Source of the DNA: Aspidapion aeneum
Taxonomy: Eukaryota; Arthropoda; Insecta; Coleoptera; Brentidae
Direction of reading: 5' to 3'
Assembly (NCBI GenBank): GCA_963576565.1
Contig: OY755040.1
Span: 86,335,522-86,399,521 of the forward strand
Length of the DNA: 64,000 nt
The notes under the pieces are model-generated. The model was not told the DNA's origin and made no database searches. It saw only the letters and a program-made list of their open reading frames with translations. How positions within the stretch are numbered: the stretch's first letter is position 1; the number at the start of each line of letters is the position of its first letter. This document shows, in pieces, positions 34,081 to 44,985 of this stretch. The position numbers and the translations under genes were made by a program.

Positions 34081-34574
34081 ATTGGCCCACTTTTTATTTT
34101 TGTAGTTACACTGTTTCCACTTTGTTAAAATTTGATTGATTTTCCACACTATTTTTAGTGCAAAAAATTCTACTTTGCCGCACTAGTGTGGAAAATATTT
34201 CCGCACAGAAAACCCCATGTTTTAAAATATTTTATACTCACTAATAACAGAGATATAGCGTGTGAGGGAAATTCTGGGACACCTTGTATTGTACTTATAC
34301 ACGCAAAAATTGTTTTAGGCCCTTTTCAATTTTATACTTTTATGGTCATTTCTGTATTATTTTTAAAATCACACTGTTTCAACTTTATTAAAAAATGATA
34401 ATCGTAACATTGTATGTACACATCATAACAATTAGCAAATAGGCCAACAAAAATAAATAGGTAGTCTCAAAAATGATGAAGTGTTTAAAAATGGAACAAA
34501 ATTTTGTACTGTAGAAAATGTTTAATGCTTATTTCAGATATGCACCTACAGTGGCGTATACAAAAAATCGCCTT
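34081..34574. other. Non-coding stretch containing a copy of the sequence at 31290-31390
   Basis: 'atagcgtgtgagggaaatt' and following (34256-34385) parallels 'tagcgtgtaaaggaaattc' (31290-31390), with GGGACACC.TGTAT and 'caattttatacttt' shared. The mini-me-like copy 2 therefore lies inside one unit of a direct duplication. A small inverted motif GCCGCACTAGTGTGG is at about 34173. No gene seen. Confidence 0.6.
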
Positions 34575-34667
34575 GGGGGGGGGGGGGGGGTTCGGTTCGG
34601 TTTGGTTCGGTTCGGTTCGGTTTGGTTTGGTTCGGTTCGGTTTCGGGGGGGGGGGGGGGGGGGGGGG
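34575..34667 (+). repeat. G-run flanked TTYGG pentamer array
   Basis: Sixteen G residues, then about eleven pentamers of TTCGG or TTTGG (34591-34644), then 23 G residues. The G-rich strand could form quadruplexes. It follows CAGTGGCGTATACA, a motif often beside G runs in this window (19013, 24714). A nearby C run at 34775-34782 precedes CCTTGTATACGCTCATG, which looks like the inverted other end. Confidence 0.95.
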
Positions 34668-34814
34668 CTTGGAACTTTTTCCACTTTTATTTAATAACTT
34701 ATTAAAAAGTAGGTAAACAAATATTTTTAAAATAATCTAGTTCTAGGTTCTTAGGGAGGGGGCTTCAACCCCCAAGCCCCCCCTTGTATACGCTCATGCA
34801 CCTAAATACTTTAG

Positions 34815-35418
34815 TAGCTCACACATATACAATACTATAGTAGTGTAAGCTATAGTGATCCAAATTTTTTTGAGAAAAAAAAAGTTGCTCCGATTTCAAA
34901 AAATTTTATATATCTTTGCGTTTCAGATGATTTTGAAACTTTTTTGTTGTAGTGTCTGTCTGTCTGTATGTCTGTCTGTCTGTCTGTAACGACCAACGCG
35001 CATAACTCAAAAAACTGCTTGCCCGATTTCAATGAAATTTGGTACCTAGGCTGGGTCTTGGGTCGAGATGGATGGATGACAACCTAAATAAAAGGGTGGG
35101 GGGGGGGGGGGGTGGGGGTAGACTTCAAAAATTAGAGTTTATGTAAAAATATGGCGTGTGTGATATCAAACGAAAGGTAATTGAGTCCGGAGTAAAACAA
35201 AATACATTTTAGTTTTTGTGTTTTTTTAAGGGTGGGGGTGTATTTCAAAAATTTGAGTTAGTGTCAAAACATGGCTTGTGTCGTATCAAACGAAAGGTAA
35301 TTTAGTCTGGAGTTGAATAAAATATATTTCAGTTTTTAGTTATATTAGCTCACACGTACACTATAACTGTAGTACCTAGTGTGAGCTTAGGGGCCCATAT
35401 ATTGGCAGAGTATTTTTT
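34815..35418 (+). mobile_element. Mini-me-like element, copy 3
   Basis: Same order as copy 1: starting hairpin AGCTCACAC...GTGTAAGCT with one change, GTTGCTCCGATTTCAAAA, GTCTGTCTGTATGTCTG tract (about 34958-34987), 'cgcataactcaaaaaactgc', GGTAATTGAGTCCGG modules, and the ending hairpin with tail 'ggcagagtatttttt'. A G run of about 15 at 35097-35111 has grown inside the GGGTGGGGG segment. Confidence 0.9.
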
Positions 35419-36342
35419 AATTTGATGCGATGTGCCGATGTAAACGGGATCTATTTCTTTAAAAAAACCAGACAAAACCGGATATATTCGAAATAATACC
35501 TACACATTTTAAAAACCGGGCGGCAGTCCAAAAAACCGGACTGTCCGGCCCAAAACCGGACGGTTGGTCATTTTAGATAAATGTGTTCTTTTATTTTATA
35601 TTTGATATTGCAAATTTCATTTTTAAACCAATTCCGAGGCCGAGATCTAAAAATACGTGTTTTTTGCATGCATTCAAACAATTTTACTTAAAAACAAATG
35701 GTCGGGCAGTCAATTTTGAAATATTTAATTTTTGGGTGATTTTGATATAACTTGGCATGCTGTTTAAGGACTCCATCCGAAGTTAAGAAAAAACAGAGCT
35801 TTGCTGGGCGTCGCATTATAGGTGACGTCGCGACGCCCTAAAGCTTAAGATTGATAATAACCTTCTTTTTGCCAAATATCTCAAAAACGGTATTATGTAG
35901 GACAATTTACTTTCACTTTTATACAGCCAGTTGATATATCTTTCTACCGCTTTATAACAATATCAACAAATATTTTGAGTTTTTTTAATGAAAACTGTAG
36001 AAGTGAGATTTTCAACAAAATTTAAATTTGTTTTTTTTTTAATTTTTGGATTATTTGGCTCTCTCCAAAGCATTTTAGTGATGATTTTAATTTCGTATGA
36101 ATATTATTATATTTTTTGAGTTAACCTATCACAATGTGCTTAAATTTATATATTATCTTTACATGGAACCGCGCAAAAAAAATACCAAAATTAGCAATAT
36201 CGCGTTTTATAAAAAAAATTAAAAATTGCTCCTAAGATTAAATTATTTTTTTATTCCTATTTTTTGCTTAATTAATATTAAAACTAAACAATATTATTTA
36301 AAAAAATATTGAGGTGAACGAAAAATAGTCCGGGTGACTAAT
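35419..36342. other. Non-coding stretch between copies 3 and 4
   Basis: Contains a cluster of AAAACCGGA motifs at 35470-35565, including the inverted pair CCGGACTGTCCGG. The rest is AT-rich without gene or boundary. Confidence 0.5.
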
Positions 36343-36937
36343 AAAATACTCTGCCAATCTATGGGCACCTAAGCTCACATTAGGTACTATAGTTATAGTG
36401 TGAGCTAATATAATCAAAAACTGAAATATATTTTATTCAACTTCTGACTCAATTACCTTTCGTTTGATACCACACAAGCCATGTTTTGACTTAAATTCAA
36501 ATTTTTTTAATCTACCCCCCACCCTTTTGAAAAAAACTAAAATGTATTTTGTTTAACTCCAGACTCAATTACCTTTCGTTTGATATCACACGCGCCATAT
36601 TTTCACATAAACTCTAATTTTTGGAATCTACCCCCACCCTTTTATTTGGCTTGCGTGCGGTGGATTTTCATTTTTAAATGGGACCATCACGGCCCAAGAC
36701 CCAACTTAGGTACCAAATTTCATTCAAATCGGACAAGCGGTTTTTGAGTTATGCGGGTTGGTCGTTACAGACAGACATACAGACAGACAGACAGACAGAC
36801 ATACAGACAGACAGACAGACAGACAGACAGCAAAACAAAAAAGTTTTAAAATCATCTGAAACGCAAAGATATATAAAAATTCTCGAAAAAATTAGGATCA
36901 CCATAGCTCACACTACTTATAGTAGTAGTGTGAGCTA
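36343..36937 (-). mobile_element. Mini-me-like element, copy 4
   Basis: Reverse orientation. Begins 'aaaatactctgccaat', and ends in the hairpin AGCTCACAC...GTGTGAGCTA. Its CAGA tract (36768-36832) has about 16 units with three CATA interruptions, intermediate between copies 1 and 3 and the giant array of copy 2. The segment just after the tract is shorter than in the others. Frame 36678-36938 is incidental. Confidence 0.9.
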
Positions 36938-38055
36938 AAAATTCAAACTTAAGTAATGCTATGTAAAAAATACAATGGATTTAGGGAGCAATTTGACATC
37001 TCTTCATTTGTGTATACCTCGGATTTCTATATTTTATGGTAGATTTTGATCCTCCACTGAAATTAGTTTTATTGATCATATTGAATCACAAAATTATTAG
37101 ACATTGTCAAGTTTGTAATGTTTAATAACAGTTTTTTTCCACTCTTTAAACTTGAAAAATGCTATAACTTGAAAACAAAAATGTTTTTAAATTTTTCTCT
37201 CCTTTTGACCTTACCCACCAATCCTTAAAATTTGATACATTATTTAAATTACACCCTGTATATTGTTTTTTGGTACCTTTTTTTATTATTTTGCAAAATA
37301 AGCGCCACATGGTGTCATAATATTTATTTAATATTGTTACAAATTTAAGTTATTTAAATTTTATAATTGGAATTTATTTAGGTTTAGTGTAGTATTAGGT
37401 CGATTTATCTTAAGGTTGTATTCTTAGTCTAGGTTTTAGTTGCGTTGTCTGTGACTTGCGGTCTCGGTTGTGCGGGAACTTTCCGGACGTCGAATAATAA
37501 CTTAAAAAAAAACGCAATCAAAATATGCAATTCGGTATTAGAACAAGGGCAATGAACTGAAATAAAAACTATTTTGAAAAGAATTAGTCGGTCAATTTTT
37601 TTGGAAAAAAAATTTCTGGTATAAACTTTTATAAATGCCTTATTAAACGCAATGTTTTTTTTTTAATATTTTTTATTAATAACAAGTCTCTAGCGAGACA
37701 TAATAATCAAATATTATTGATATTTTTAAAAAGAATAAGTAAGCAAAAATTAATTTTAAAAAAATTATACATTTTTGGAGTTTATTTTGACAGCCTGTAT
37801 CTCCTCAATTTGTAATTTTATCAAAAAAGGAATATTACATTTTTGAATCACAATTAGCTTAGTATTCAGCTGGCTGTGACAGATTTTATTTTTTTGTAAA
37901 ACCCTTTTTCCCCCTCTCCTCAAACTTTAAAAATCCTATATCTTAAAAACAGATGTGTGTTGACCCCCATGGTATATAAACTTTTTTCTCGGAAATAACC
38001 TCCTCTATCACCTGCTGCACTATGGCCCCAAGTTATGGGACACCCTGTATAGGTA
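36938..38055. other. Non-coding stretch with ACACCCTGTAT motifs
   Basis: ACACCCTGTATATTG at about 37251, ACAGCCTGTATCTCC at about 37791 and ACACCCTGTATAGG at about 38042 look like ends of small repeats. A GC-richer piece at 37440-37500 has no known match. The RT remnant on its right ends exactly at the third motif. Confidence 0.5.
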
Positions 38056-38951
38056 GATAAAATAAATGCTGAAAACCACAAAGACCCAACATCTTTTATA
38101 CCTAATCCACCAAATTTTACAGGTAGTTTGTTTAAGGGCCAAGTTTTTTCGTTAAAATTACAATTTGTTATATATTCTGTAGTTGTTTTTAGAAATAAGT
38201 CATAGAGGTTTAATAACTTGGCTTCTTTAGATCTTAAGATGTAAGTCAGACGCGGAATGGCCAATGAATTTTTTATTAGAAAGAAAGCTGAATTATGACT
38301 AAGATTTGAAGAAAATTTTTGAAATACTGTAATCCTATTATTTAGTTCAGAACACAAAGATTTTTCGGAAAGTGGACATCCTAAGAGAGTAAGATTTTAG
38401 TAAGATCTTCCTTTTGAATAATTTTAAATTTATTAAAGTAAAATTTTGATTTTTTTTTTTAAATCTTGATCAACTTTAGATAGTCAAGATAACTCGCATT
38501 TTTTTAAATTAATTTCTAAGTCAATTTTATTAGAATTTTGAATAATTTTTTTAAAATCATCTAAAACTGCATCGAGTTCTAAATGCCAAATATTTAAATC
38601 ACATTAATGAAGAAATAGTTGGTTGAAGGATTAAAGAAAAGAGGGCTGACCCAAGTGGGTCACCCTGTTGGACTCCACATTGAGATAAAATGGTATCCTC
38701 ACCAAAATATAATAAAGAAGGTTCATGATATGCCTGATAAATAAATTATAGCATTCTGGAATTCTCTTATGTACGTCGGGGATACTACTAACTAACTTGT
38801 TCTAGAAACCATGTTAAAAAGGATTTAAGAAATATACTTTTAGTAAAAATTTTAGATTTTCGTGTGGAATATTAATAAAGCGGCGAGCGGCATGAACCGC
38901 TGATTGAACTTCGCATTTGATACCAAATCCTAATGGCGTTGGTCTTAAAAC
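38056..38951 (-). pseudogene. Reverse transcriptase remnant of the DGKR-type invertebrate element family
   Basis: Minus-strand coding remnant in several frames. In order: VLRPTPLGFGIKCEVQSAVH and ARRFIN (38951 to about 38870); IPDVHKRIPECYNLF; PSLLYFGED; GVQQGDPLGSALF (about 38676-38640), the conserved RT block 4; LEINLKKCELS; LTLLGCPL; then the open stretch with AFFLIKNSLAIPRLTYILRS and LPVKFGGLGI (38310-38080). The block containing the catalytic YLDD appears deleted between ALFSLILQP and LDDFKK. From memory this RT belongs with the C-terminal domain seen at 12091-12485. It ends at the ACACCCTGTAT motif, and the last 40 residues of the open frame (to 37920) are not part of it. Confidence 0.75.
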
Positions 38952-41290
38952 GTTACCTATATGATCCTTGTTTTTGATAAATTTGTTTTTTATTATCCTA
39001 TATTTTTACTTAATTTCTGAATTTGATCATTTTAAAATAATTTAAACCCAGTTAAAAAATTAAAATATAAAATAAAATCAAACAATATAAAAACAAAAAG
39101 TGAGAGATAAAATTGTCAAATTAAATTCTTTATAAAAAAATGTTTAAAAAATTAATTTACACCAAAATTAATTTTTTGTAAATACAAAAGTTATAGGCTT
39201 CTCCCTAAATACACTCTTTCCAAAAAGCCTCCTAGCTTAAAAACAGCTTGCTATAATTTCAAGATGCGGTTTTCACCGCTAAAAAAAAATCTTGAAAATC
39301 CTCCCGTAGAAACACCTAAAACACTCTAAAAACATCGAAAATGGGGCACCCCCTTTATTTAAAATTTTAACACCAATAATTTAGTTAGTAAACTTTTATC
39401 TACAAGCGTGCGAAAAAGTCCACTGTACTGCACTCATTTGCATTCGAAATCACTATATTACCGCACGGTGCGGTAAATCTAATGACCGTACGTTGCCGTT
39501 GGAAACGATAGCATTTGTGGTGTTGAATTAAGACCAGACTCATCATTTTGGAAAATATATTGACAGAGATTCAATAAAAGTATAAAACTTTGTAGATAAA
39601 ATACTGCATATATTAACGTACGGTAGGTCCATGGTTATTACCGCACGAAAGATAAATTTACAAAATGAACCGGTTCTTTTGATAGTACAGTGAATCTGGA
39701 AAATTGAATGGAATGCAATGCATATCAGATGCAAAACTACATCAGTTTCTGGTATTGTATCAAGAACTTCTTTTTCCAGCATTATTAAAGGTTCTGCACT
39801 ATGATTTAAAAGCTTGAAGTTCGACTTCGGCACAACTTTCGGTTATGGTTATAGAGGTGCGTGGAGGATGCGAGTGCGAGTGGATAACATGTCCTTTTTG
39901 CTTCTTGTAGTTTTTTGCAGGAAATAAATTTATTCTCAATCAAAACACTTAACCCTACCCTCTAAGGGCTAATGCAATGTGTCTTACAAAGTTCAGATTC
40001 AGATTTTGTTAAATCTGGCACGGCAGCTCTTAGTCGGTGAGCAGGTCGTTGGTTCGGAGAGGGTTGCTCTTAAAACTTAATAAATTTACTGGCAAGAAAG
40101 GTTCGCCAGCTAAGTATCACTCTTAGCAAAGGAGGTGGGGGTTGCAAACAAGTAAAACAGCTCTTTAAAAAAACTTGCATGTAATAAACTTTAGGAAAGT
40201 TGATACTCCAAGTAACTCCTACCTATTTATAAATTTCTGGCCAGTCCCTAGCTAATTATCAATAACTAAATTATGTAAAATCTCTTATTTGCTACACAGC
40301 AGTTATATCAATTTTTGGTTTTTAACATGACATTTTAATCCTCAATGAATCAGGTTGATATAAAGGGTAGTTGCACGTACCTGGAGACAGGTTTTAAATA
40401 CCTGAGGATATCACAAAATCTCAGGCCACCACCAGCTTCGCCGATTGAGTTCTCTAGGTTAGCTCAGGGTGCTTATGCGGTTTTGGTCAGGTTACAGCAG
40501 TAAGGACGAACACAATTCTTGTGAGGTTTTCTGGGTTCACCAGTTCATCTAGTAGTTTGGAAAAAATGCAGAGTGCCCAAAATGCAGGTGATGTGAGGGT
40601 TTTGAAGTAGCAGGTGTTCGCACAGTCCTACAAAAGGAGCCCCAAACTTGAAAGCCTAGAATACCAAAGGAGGGGTGTCAGAAGAATAACTCTAATTTGG
40701 AAAATACGACCGACCCCGCCAAACCCATAAATCTACTAGTAGAAAGGCATAAAACTAACAAATTACGCTCACCTAGATGTTATTTGGCTAACCACACTTG
40801 CGGAAAATCAATTTTCTGATTTTCGTCTACCGCGCTTTTCTCAGGAAAAAAATGAAAAGGACGCTTGTCACTTTCTGTCACTGAGGGTGCAAACGTAAGT
40901 TGGGTTGAGTTTAGGTTGGCTGGTTCACCACTTACACCACTCATTCGAGAAATACCCAATATTTTGAGATAAGAAATTGAAAAACGTAATTGTAAAGTTT
41001 ATGTAAAGGAAATCAGTAAAAACGATGCATATAAAATATCTAAAGTGCACCTACCTTAGTTTTCATCTAGTTGCAGTCGTTTTGGTCGCTTGGAAGATAG
41101 GAAAAACGGGAAAATTGTAGCACTCACGGCGTTTTCTTGTGCTTCTTGTCAGTTTCCCCGATTGCGACTCCTCGCGCAGACTCGCGCGTGTCTCGGTGCG
41201 GGGATAAGTCATATGCATATATCCCGCGAAATTTGAAATGAAAAATAATATTAAAATATACAAGTAGCCAAAAGCTGGCAAATAATTCTT
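38952..41290. other. Non-coding stretch, origin unclear
   Basis: 38960-39400 is AT-rich. A small inverted repeat TTACCGCACGGTGCGGTAA is at about 39459-39477, with another TTACCGCACG at 39639. The frame at 39543-39833 is not recognisable. From about 39840 GC content rises; 40780-41290 includes ACTCCTCGCGCAGACTCGCG and could be part of the 3' LTR of BEL-1. No gene can be supported. Confidence 0.4.
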
Positions 41291-41489
41291 GCACCAACAT
41301 TTTCCGGCCACCAAAACACGTGTGTTTTTAGTAAGGATACGAAAAAAAACTATATCTAAATACCCAAATTGTGCAAGTATGCACGAAAATTTACCTTAAT
41401 TCTAGTAAATTGTAAAAAGGAAAAAAAATATATATATAAAGAAAAGAAAAAAAAAATAAAAAATTTTGAGCAAAATTTCGAAAAAATTA

Positions 41490-41837
41490 CTTGTGTTCTA
41501 CCTCCGGCAGGGGCAGGACACATAACTTGACCACCGGTCTTCGATAAGTACCAGTGGCGGTTTTTACTGTCACGACGCGAGTAAGCCCATCAGCACCTGG
41601 ATGTAGCGCTACAACACGTCCGAGTGACCACTGCATAGGTGGTTTTTGCTCATTCTTAATAACGACTAAAGTGTTGACTTTTATGTCATTGCATTTCTCA
41701 GTCCACTTAACACGTTGTTGAAGTGTGTTTAAATATTCTATACGCCACTTTTTCCAAAAGTCAGCTTGAAGTCTTTGGACAAGCTGCCAGTGTTAAGCTT
41801 GAGGTCGGAAAAATCAGGTTCTGGTATAGAATTTAAA
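41490..41837 (-). pseudogene. BEL-1 polyprotein C-terminus (DUF5641-like)
   Basis: On the minus strand, after the hairpin insertion, the frame continues IPEPDFSDLK, slips, then reads QLVQRLQADFWKKWRIEYLN, VKWTEKCNDIKVNTLVVI, PPMQWSLGRVVALHPGADG, TRVVTVKTATGTYRRPVVKL and ends at TAA at about 41490. W-x-x-W-x-x-E-Y-L-x-x-L-Q and the W-x-x-G-R-V block are the signature of the domain after BEL integrases. Its role is presumably in DNA or chromatin binding by the integrase, by family inference. Confidence 0.85.
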
Positions 41838-42069
41838 CTATAGGTAAATTTAGTGGGAATAAGGACTCTGTTGTTCTGGTAAATATATGTTTTAATCCAT
41901 CGGTAACGTTTCGACAATGGTTTTTGTCTTCATCAGACCTTCAGACAAAAACCATTGTCGAAACGTTACCGATAGATTAAAACGTATATTTACCAGAACA
42001 ACAGTGTCCTTATTCCTACTAAATTTACCTATAGTTGCATTGCAAGGACGTGATAAGTTTACCAAAAAT
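41838..42069. mobile_element. Hairpin MITE inserted in the BEL-1 integrase
   Basis: A 198-base inverted repeat (41838-42035) with arms of about 93 bases differing at about five positions, bounded by CTATAG on both sides, plus a 34-base tail. The insert is flanked by the direct repeat ATAGAATTTAAA (41826-41837 and 42068-42079), which occurs once in the uninterrupted coding sequence. On the minus strand the left arm reads CTGATGAAGAC...GTCGAAACGTT, a hammerhead-like core, discussed under findings. Superfamily unknown; a direct repeat this long hints at a Mutator- or fold-back-like insertion. Confidence 0.85.
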
Positions 42070-42307
42070 AGAATTTAAAGGCTCCAATGTTAGAAAATGA
42101 CCTGGTGTCAGCGGAATGAGGTCATTTGGATCTAGACTTTGAGCATAGAGAGGTCTACTATTGAGTAAAGCCTCAACTTGAAACAAGAAGCTGCTCGCCT
42201 ACAACACGTCTGAGGTGAGCCTTGGTGGATTTTACTCCAGCCTCGGCTAAACCGTTTAAGTGAGGAGAAAGCTTTCACATGCTTCCTTTGAGTAGGTTTA
42301 AAGTAAC
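42070..42307 (-). pseudogene. BEL-1 integrase C-terminal half, multiply frameshifted
   Basis: Coding blocks in shifting frames: SPHLNGLAEAGVKSTKAHLR (about 42265-42205), where the Glu of EAGVKS is the third catalytic residue and the conserved Trp before it is Ala; VEALLNSRPLYAQSLDPNDL (about 42170-42110); IPLTPGHFLTLEPLNS (about 42115-42070). These follow the order of BEL/Pao integrases. The open frame 42132-42323 in another phase is a shadow. Confidence 0.85.
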
Positions 42308-44089
42308 CTATCTGCACCGACAAAGGCGGGTACCGTTATCAGAATAAACGTGTGATATCCTTCCACGTCTGGAGACAAACCTTTTAAAGGCCGCTAGAAA
42401 CGTATCTGTTGAAAGATCGGAAGTTAATTCTAAGTGCACTGCTTTGGTTGCAGCACAAACGCAAACAAGAATATAGCCTTTATAGAGTTTGGCACCTCGG
42501 TGTCTTGACATTAAGATATCAAACGGTCCGCAATAGTCCACGGCAACATGGGAAAATGGTTTTAACTGGGAAATCCTTTGAGGAGGTAAATCTCCCATAA
42601 ATTGCACAGCTGGTTTTGGATGAAGTCTGAAGCATAAGATACAATGAGAAACTACCTTTTCAATAGCGTATCGAGCAGACAGCACCCAAAATTGCTGCCT
42701 TAGCAGATAGTGTAGGATTTTGAGACCTGGATGAAAGTATTTTGAATGTGTATATTCGATAATTATTGTAGTAAGCCGGTGTGAACGTGGCAAGAGCAAC
42801 GGATGCTTAGCAGAATAAGAAAGTTCAGAAGCATGCTTAATGCGACCGCCTACTCGGAGACAGTCTTGTTCGTCCAGGAATAATGAAAGTTTACGAAAGG
42901 GTTTTGGAAGCAACTTGTTTGTTTTAATTTTTGAAAGAAGATCTGAAAATACTGTACGTTGGACATGGCGGACAAGAACAATCATGGAATTCTGCAGTTC
43001 CTTTTCCGTTACCAAATGATCTGAGTAATAGATTTTCGAAATTGGTCTAAGCGTGTAGGAAATGATTCGTTGTATTTTCGTGAGAGAAGAATGTTTATTC
43101 AAGAGAACATCGATCTCATGTGGGTCTGACATGACCGTAAGAAATGTCTTGCGTTCTTCCAAATCATCACTGTCGCAAAGATCTGGACAATGAAAGCCAT
43201 TAGACCATTCCTCTCGTGGACGGCTTAGAAAGGGTGGACCTTTCCACCACATGTCATGGTGAACAAGTTGGTTAGGAGTGAGTCCACGAGAAGCACAATC
43301 CGCTGGGTTTTCAGCAGACGGAACATAGTACCATACATGAGGGGGTAAAGTTTCTTGGATTTTGCAAACACGATTAGCGACGAATGTAACCCATCTATGG
43401 GGAGAATCAGATAACCAGCGAAAGACCACTTGTGAGTCAGACCACGCCCAAATTTCATTAAACACCAAAGTTTCAGCGTAACTTGCTTGAATGAAAGAGA
43501 TCAGATCACACAGTAGGGTAGCGCCCAAGAGTTCCAGTCTTGGGAGACTAACCGTTTTAAGTGGTGCAACTTTAGATTTTGCCATAACAAGAAAAGTAAA
43601 CAGCTCGCCAGAAGATGCTTCAATGCGAAGGTAGACTGTGGCTGCATAACCAACCATTGAAGCATCGGAAAATCCGTGTAATTCTATGCGAGTAGGTTTG
43701 TCTATTGTAAGACGTCTAGGTAAACCAAGATTAGAAAGTTCGGGAAGCTCCATGCGAAACTGATTCCAAGTATTTATGATATAAAGGGGCGGAAGAGAGT
43801 CCCACTCTATCTTTTCCTTCCATAAATCTTGCATCAGATGCTTGGCCAGTAAGGACACTGGAGAACAGAAACCTAACGGGTCAAATATTTTCATTATTTG
43901 AGAAAGGATTCCACGTTTAGTGCAAGGCTTATCGTCAGGTATAACAAGATATGTAAATGAATCTGTCACTGGATTCCATTGGAGACCAAGCACCTTGACA
44001 AAATTAGGCTCTGCTTTGTCGAAAGAAATGGACATTTGTGTATCAGTCTCTGGAAATGATGAAATAAGTTCTGGTTTGTTACTGCCCAT
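42308..44089 (-). pseudogene. BEL-1 RT C-terminus, RNase H and integrase core
   Basis: A 593-codon frame. Residues 32-95 form the Pao 'peptidase A17' block, which follows RT (VKVLGLQWNP, KRGILSQIMKIFDPLGF). RNase H acidic residues are visible at D142 (GFSDAS), E186 (RLELLGA), D218 (WSDSQ) and D264 (ENPADCASRG). The integrase zinc domain has H448, H453, C483 and C486. The core has D518 (VAVDYCGPF) and D584 (YSDNGT). A frameshift at 42308 cuts it before the catalytic Glu. The start is an artefact: the frame joins RT at 44075 through a slip in an A run after FELKKW. Confidence 0.93.
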
Positions 44090-44718
44090 TTTTTGAGCTC
44101 GAAACCACCACGACGTAATAATGAAATGAGTTCTTGCTGTAGATCTATGGCCGAAACTACGGAATTGTGGCCGCTTAAAATGTCATCGACGTAGACATCT
44201 TTTAACAGAACTCTAGAAGCATTAGGAAAGTTTTTAGACTCTAATCTAGCCAATTCCTGTAGAGTACGTATAGCCAAGTAGGGTGATGATTTAAGACCAT
44301 AGACAACAGTTCTGAGAGAGTAGGTTTGAATGGGATCGGTTTCAGAGAATCTCCATAAGATATTCTGATATCGTGTGTGCTCAGGTGTGACAAGAATTTG
44401 TCGAAACATTTTAACAACATCTGCAGTAAACACTACAGCATGATATCGGAATTTCAGAAGTATTTCGCGGACATCAGATTGATGTTTAGCACCTGCGCAC
44501 AATGTATCATTTAAAGATAAACCCCTAGGACCCTTTTGTGAAGCATCAAAAACGCAGCGAATTTTTCCCCTATTGAAAACACTATGGTCGGGAATGAAAT
44601 ATGAACAGTCTAAGATTTCTTTGGAACTAGGTGTAGGGACTGGAATCATGTGATTTGATAATATGTATTCCTTCATGAAGTCTTTGTATGCTTCATAATG
44701 CACAGGGTCTTTAAAAAG
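44075..44718 (-). pseudogene. BEL-1 reverse transcriptase palm
   Basis: Open stretch with YFIPDHSVFNR, KIRCVFDASQKG, then AVVFTADVVKMFRQI with the first catalytic Asp, ILWRFSETD, VVYGLKSSPYLAIRTLQELA and DVYVDDILSG with the YVDD motif intact, ending at GGFELKKW. All Pao-type RT blocks are present. It is in a different frame from the segments on both sides (slips near 44718 and 44075). Confidence 0.92.
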
Positions 44719-44985
44719 TCAGAATTCGAGCGATTTAAACCTTTTTACAGCAATAGGATAAGTATTACCTAAAGTAGGCTCTGAGTTAACGAAAGGTAAT
44801 GAAACTATGAATCTGCCTGATGCATTACGAGATACTATGTCCGAAAAGACTTTTTCACATAGAATATTTTCAGGGCTGCGGTGAACTTTATGTGGGACTT
44901 GTTCTATTTCCCAAAATTTCTCTAAACACACTTCTAAGGGCGGTTCTAGATGTATAACAGCTAACGACTGTACTTGGCTTGGATT
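44719..44985 (-). pseudogene. BEL-1 region between protease and RT palm
   Basis: From about 44985 the minus strand reads LEKFWEIEQVPHKVH, SGRFIVSLPFVNSEPTLGNT and AVKRFKSLE. L-x-x-F-W-x-x-E, the G-R-(F/Y)-x-V-x-L-P-F block and LG.S/T are the start of the Pao RT region. BEL-2 has the same blocks at 62810-63010. The frame stops at 44719. Confidence 0.9.

Noticed and set aside
37920..38055. C-terminal 45 residues of the frame at 37920-38357 as part of the RT protein
   Set aside because: Family similarity stops at the ACACCCTGTAT junction, so the tail is read-through into other DNA.
39543..39833. 96-codon minus-strand frame as a gene
   Set aside because: No motif, AT-driven composition and no supporting context.
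40000..41290. Host gene exon or promoter in the GC-richer stretch
   Set aside because: Splice-like sites and a CG-rich patch exist but no coding frame, and its position next to BEL-1 is better explained by LTR sequence.
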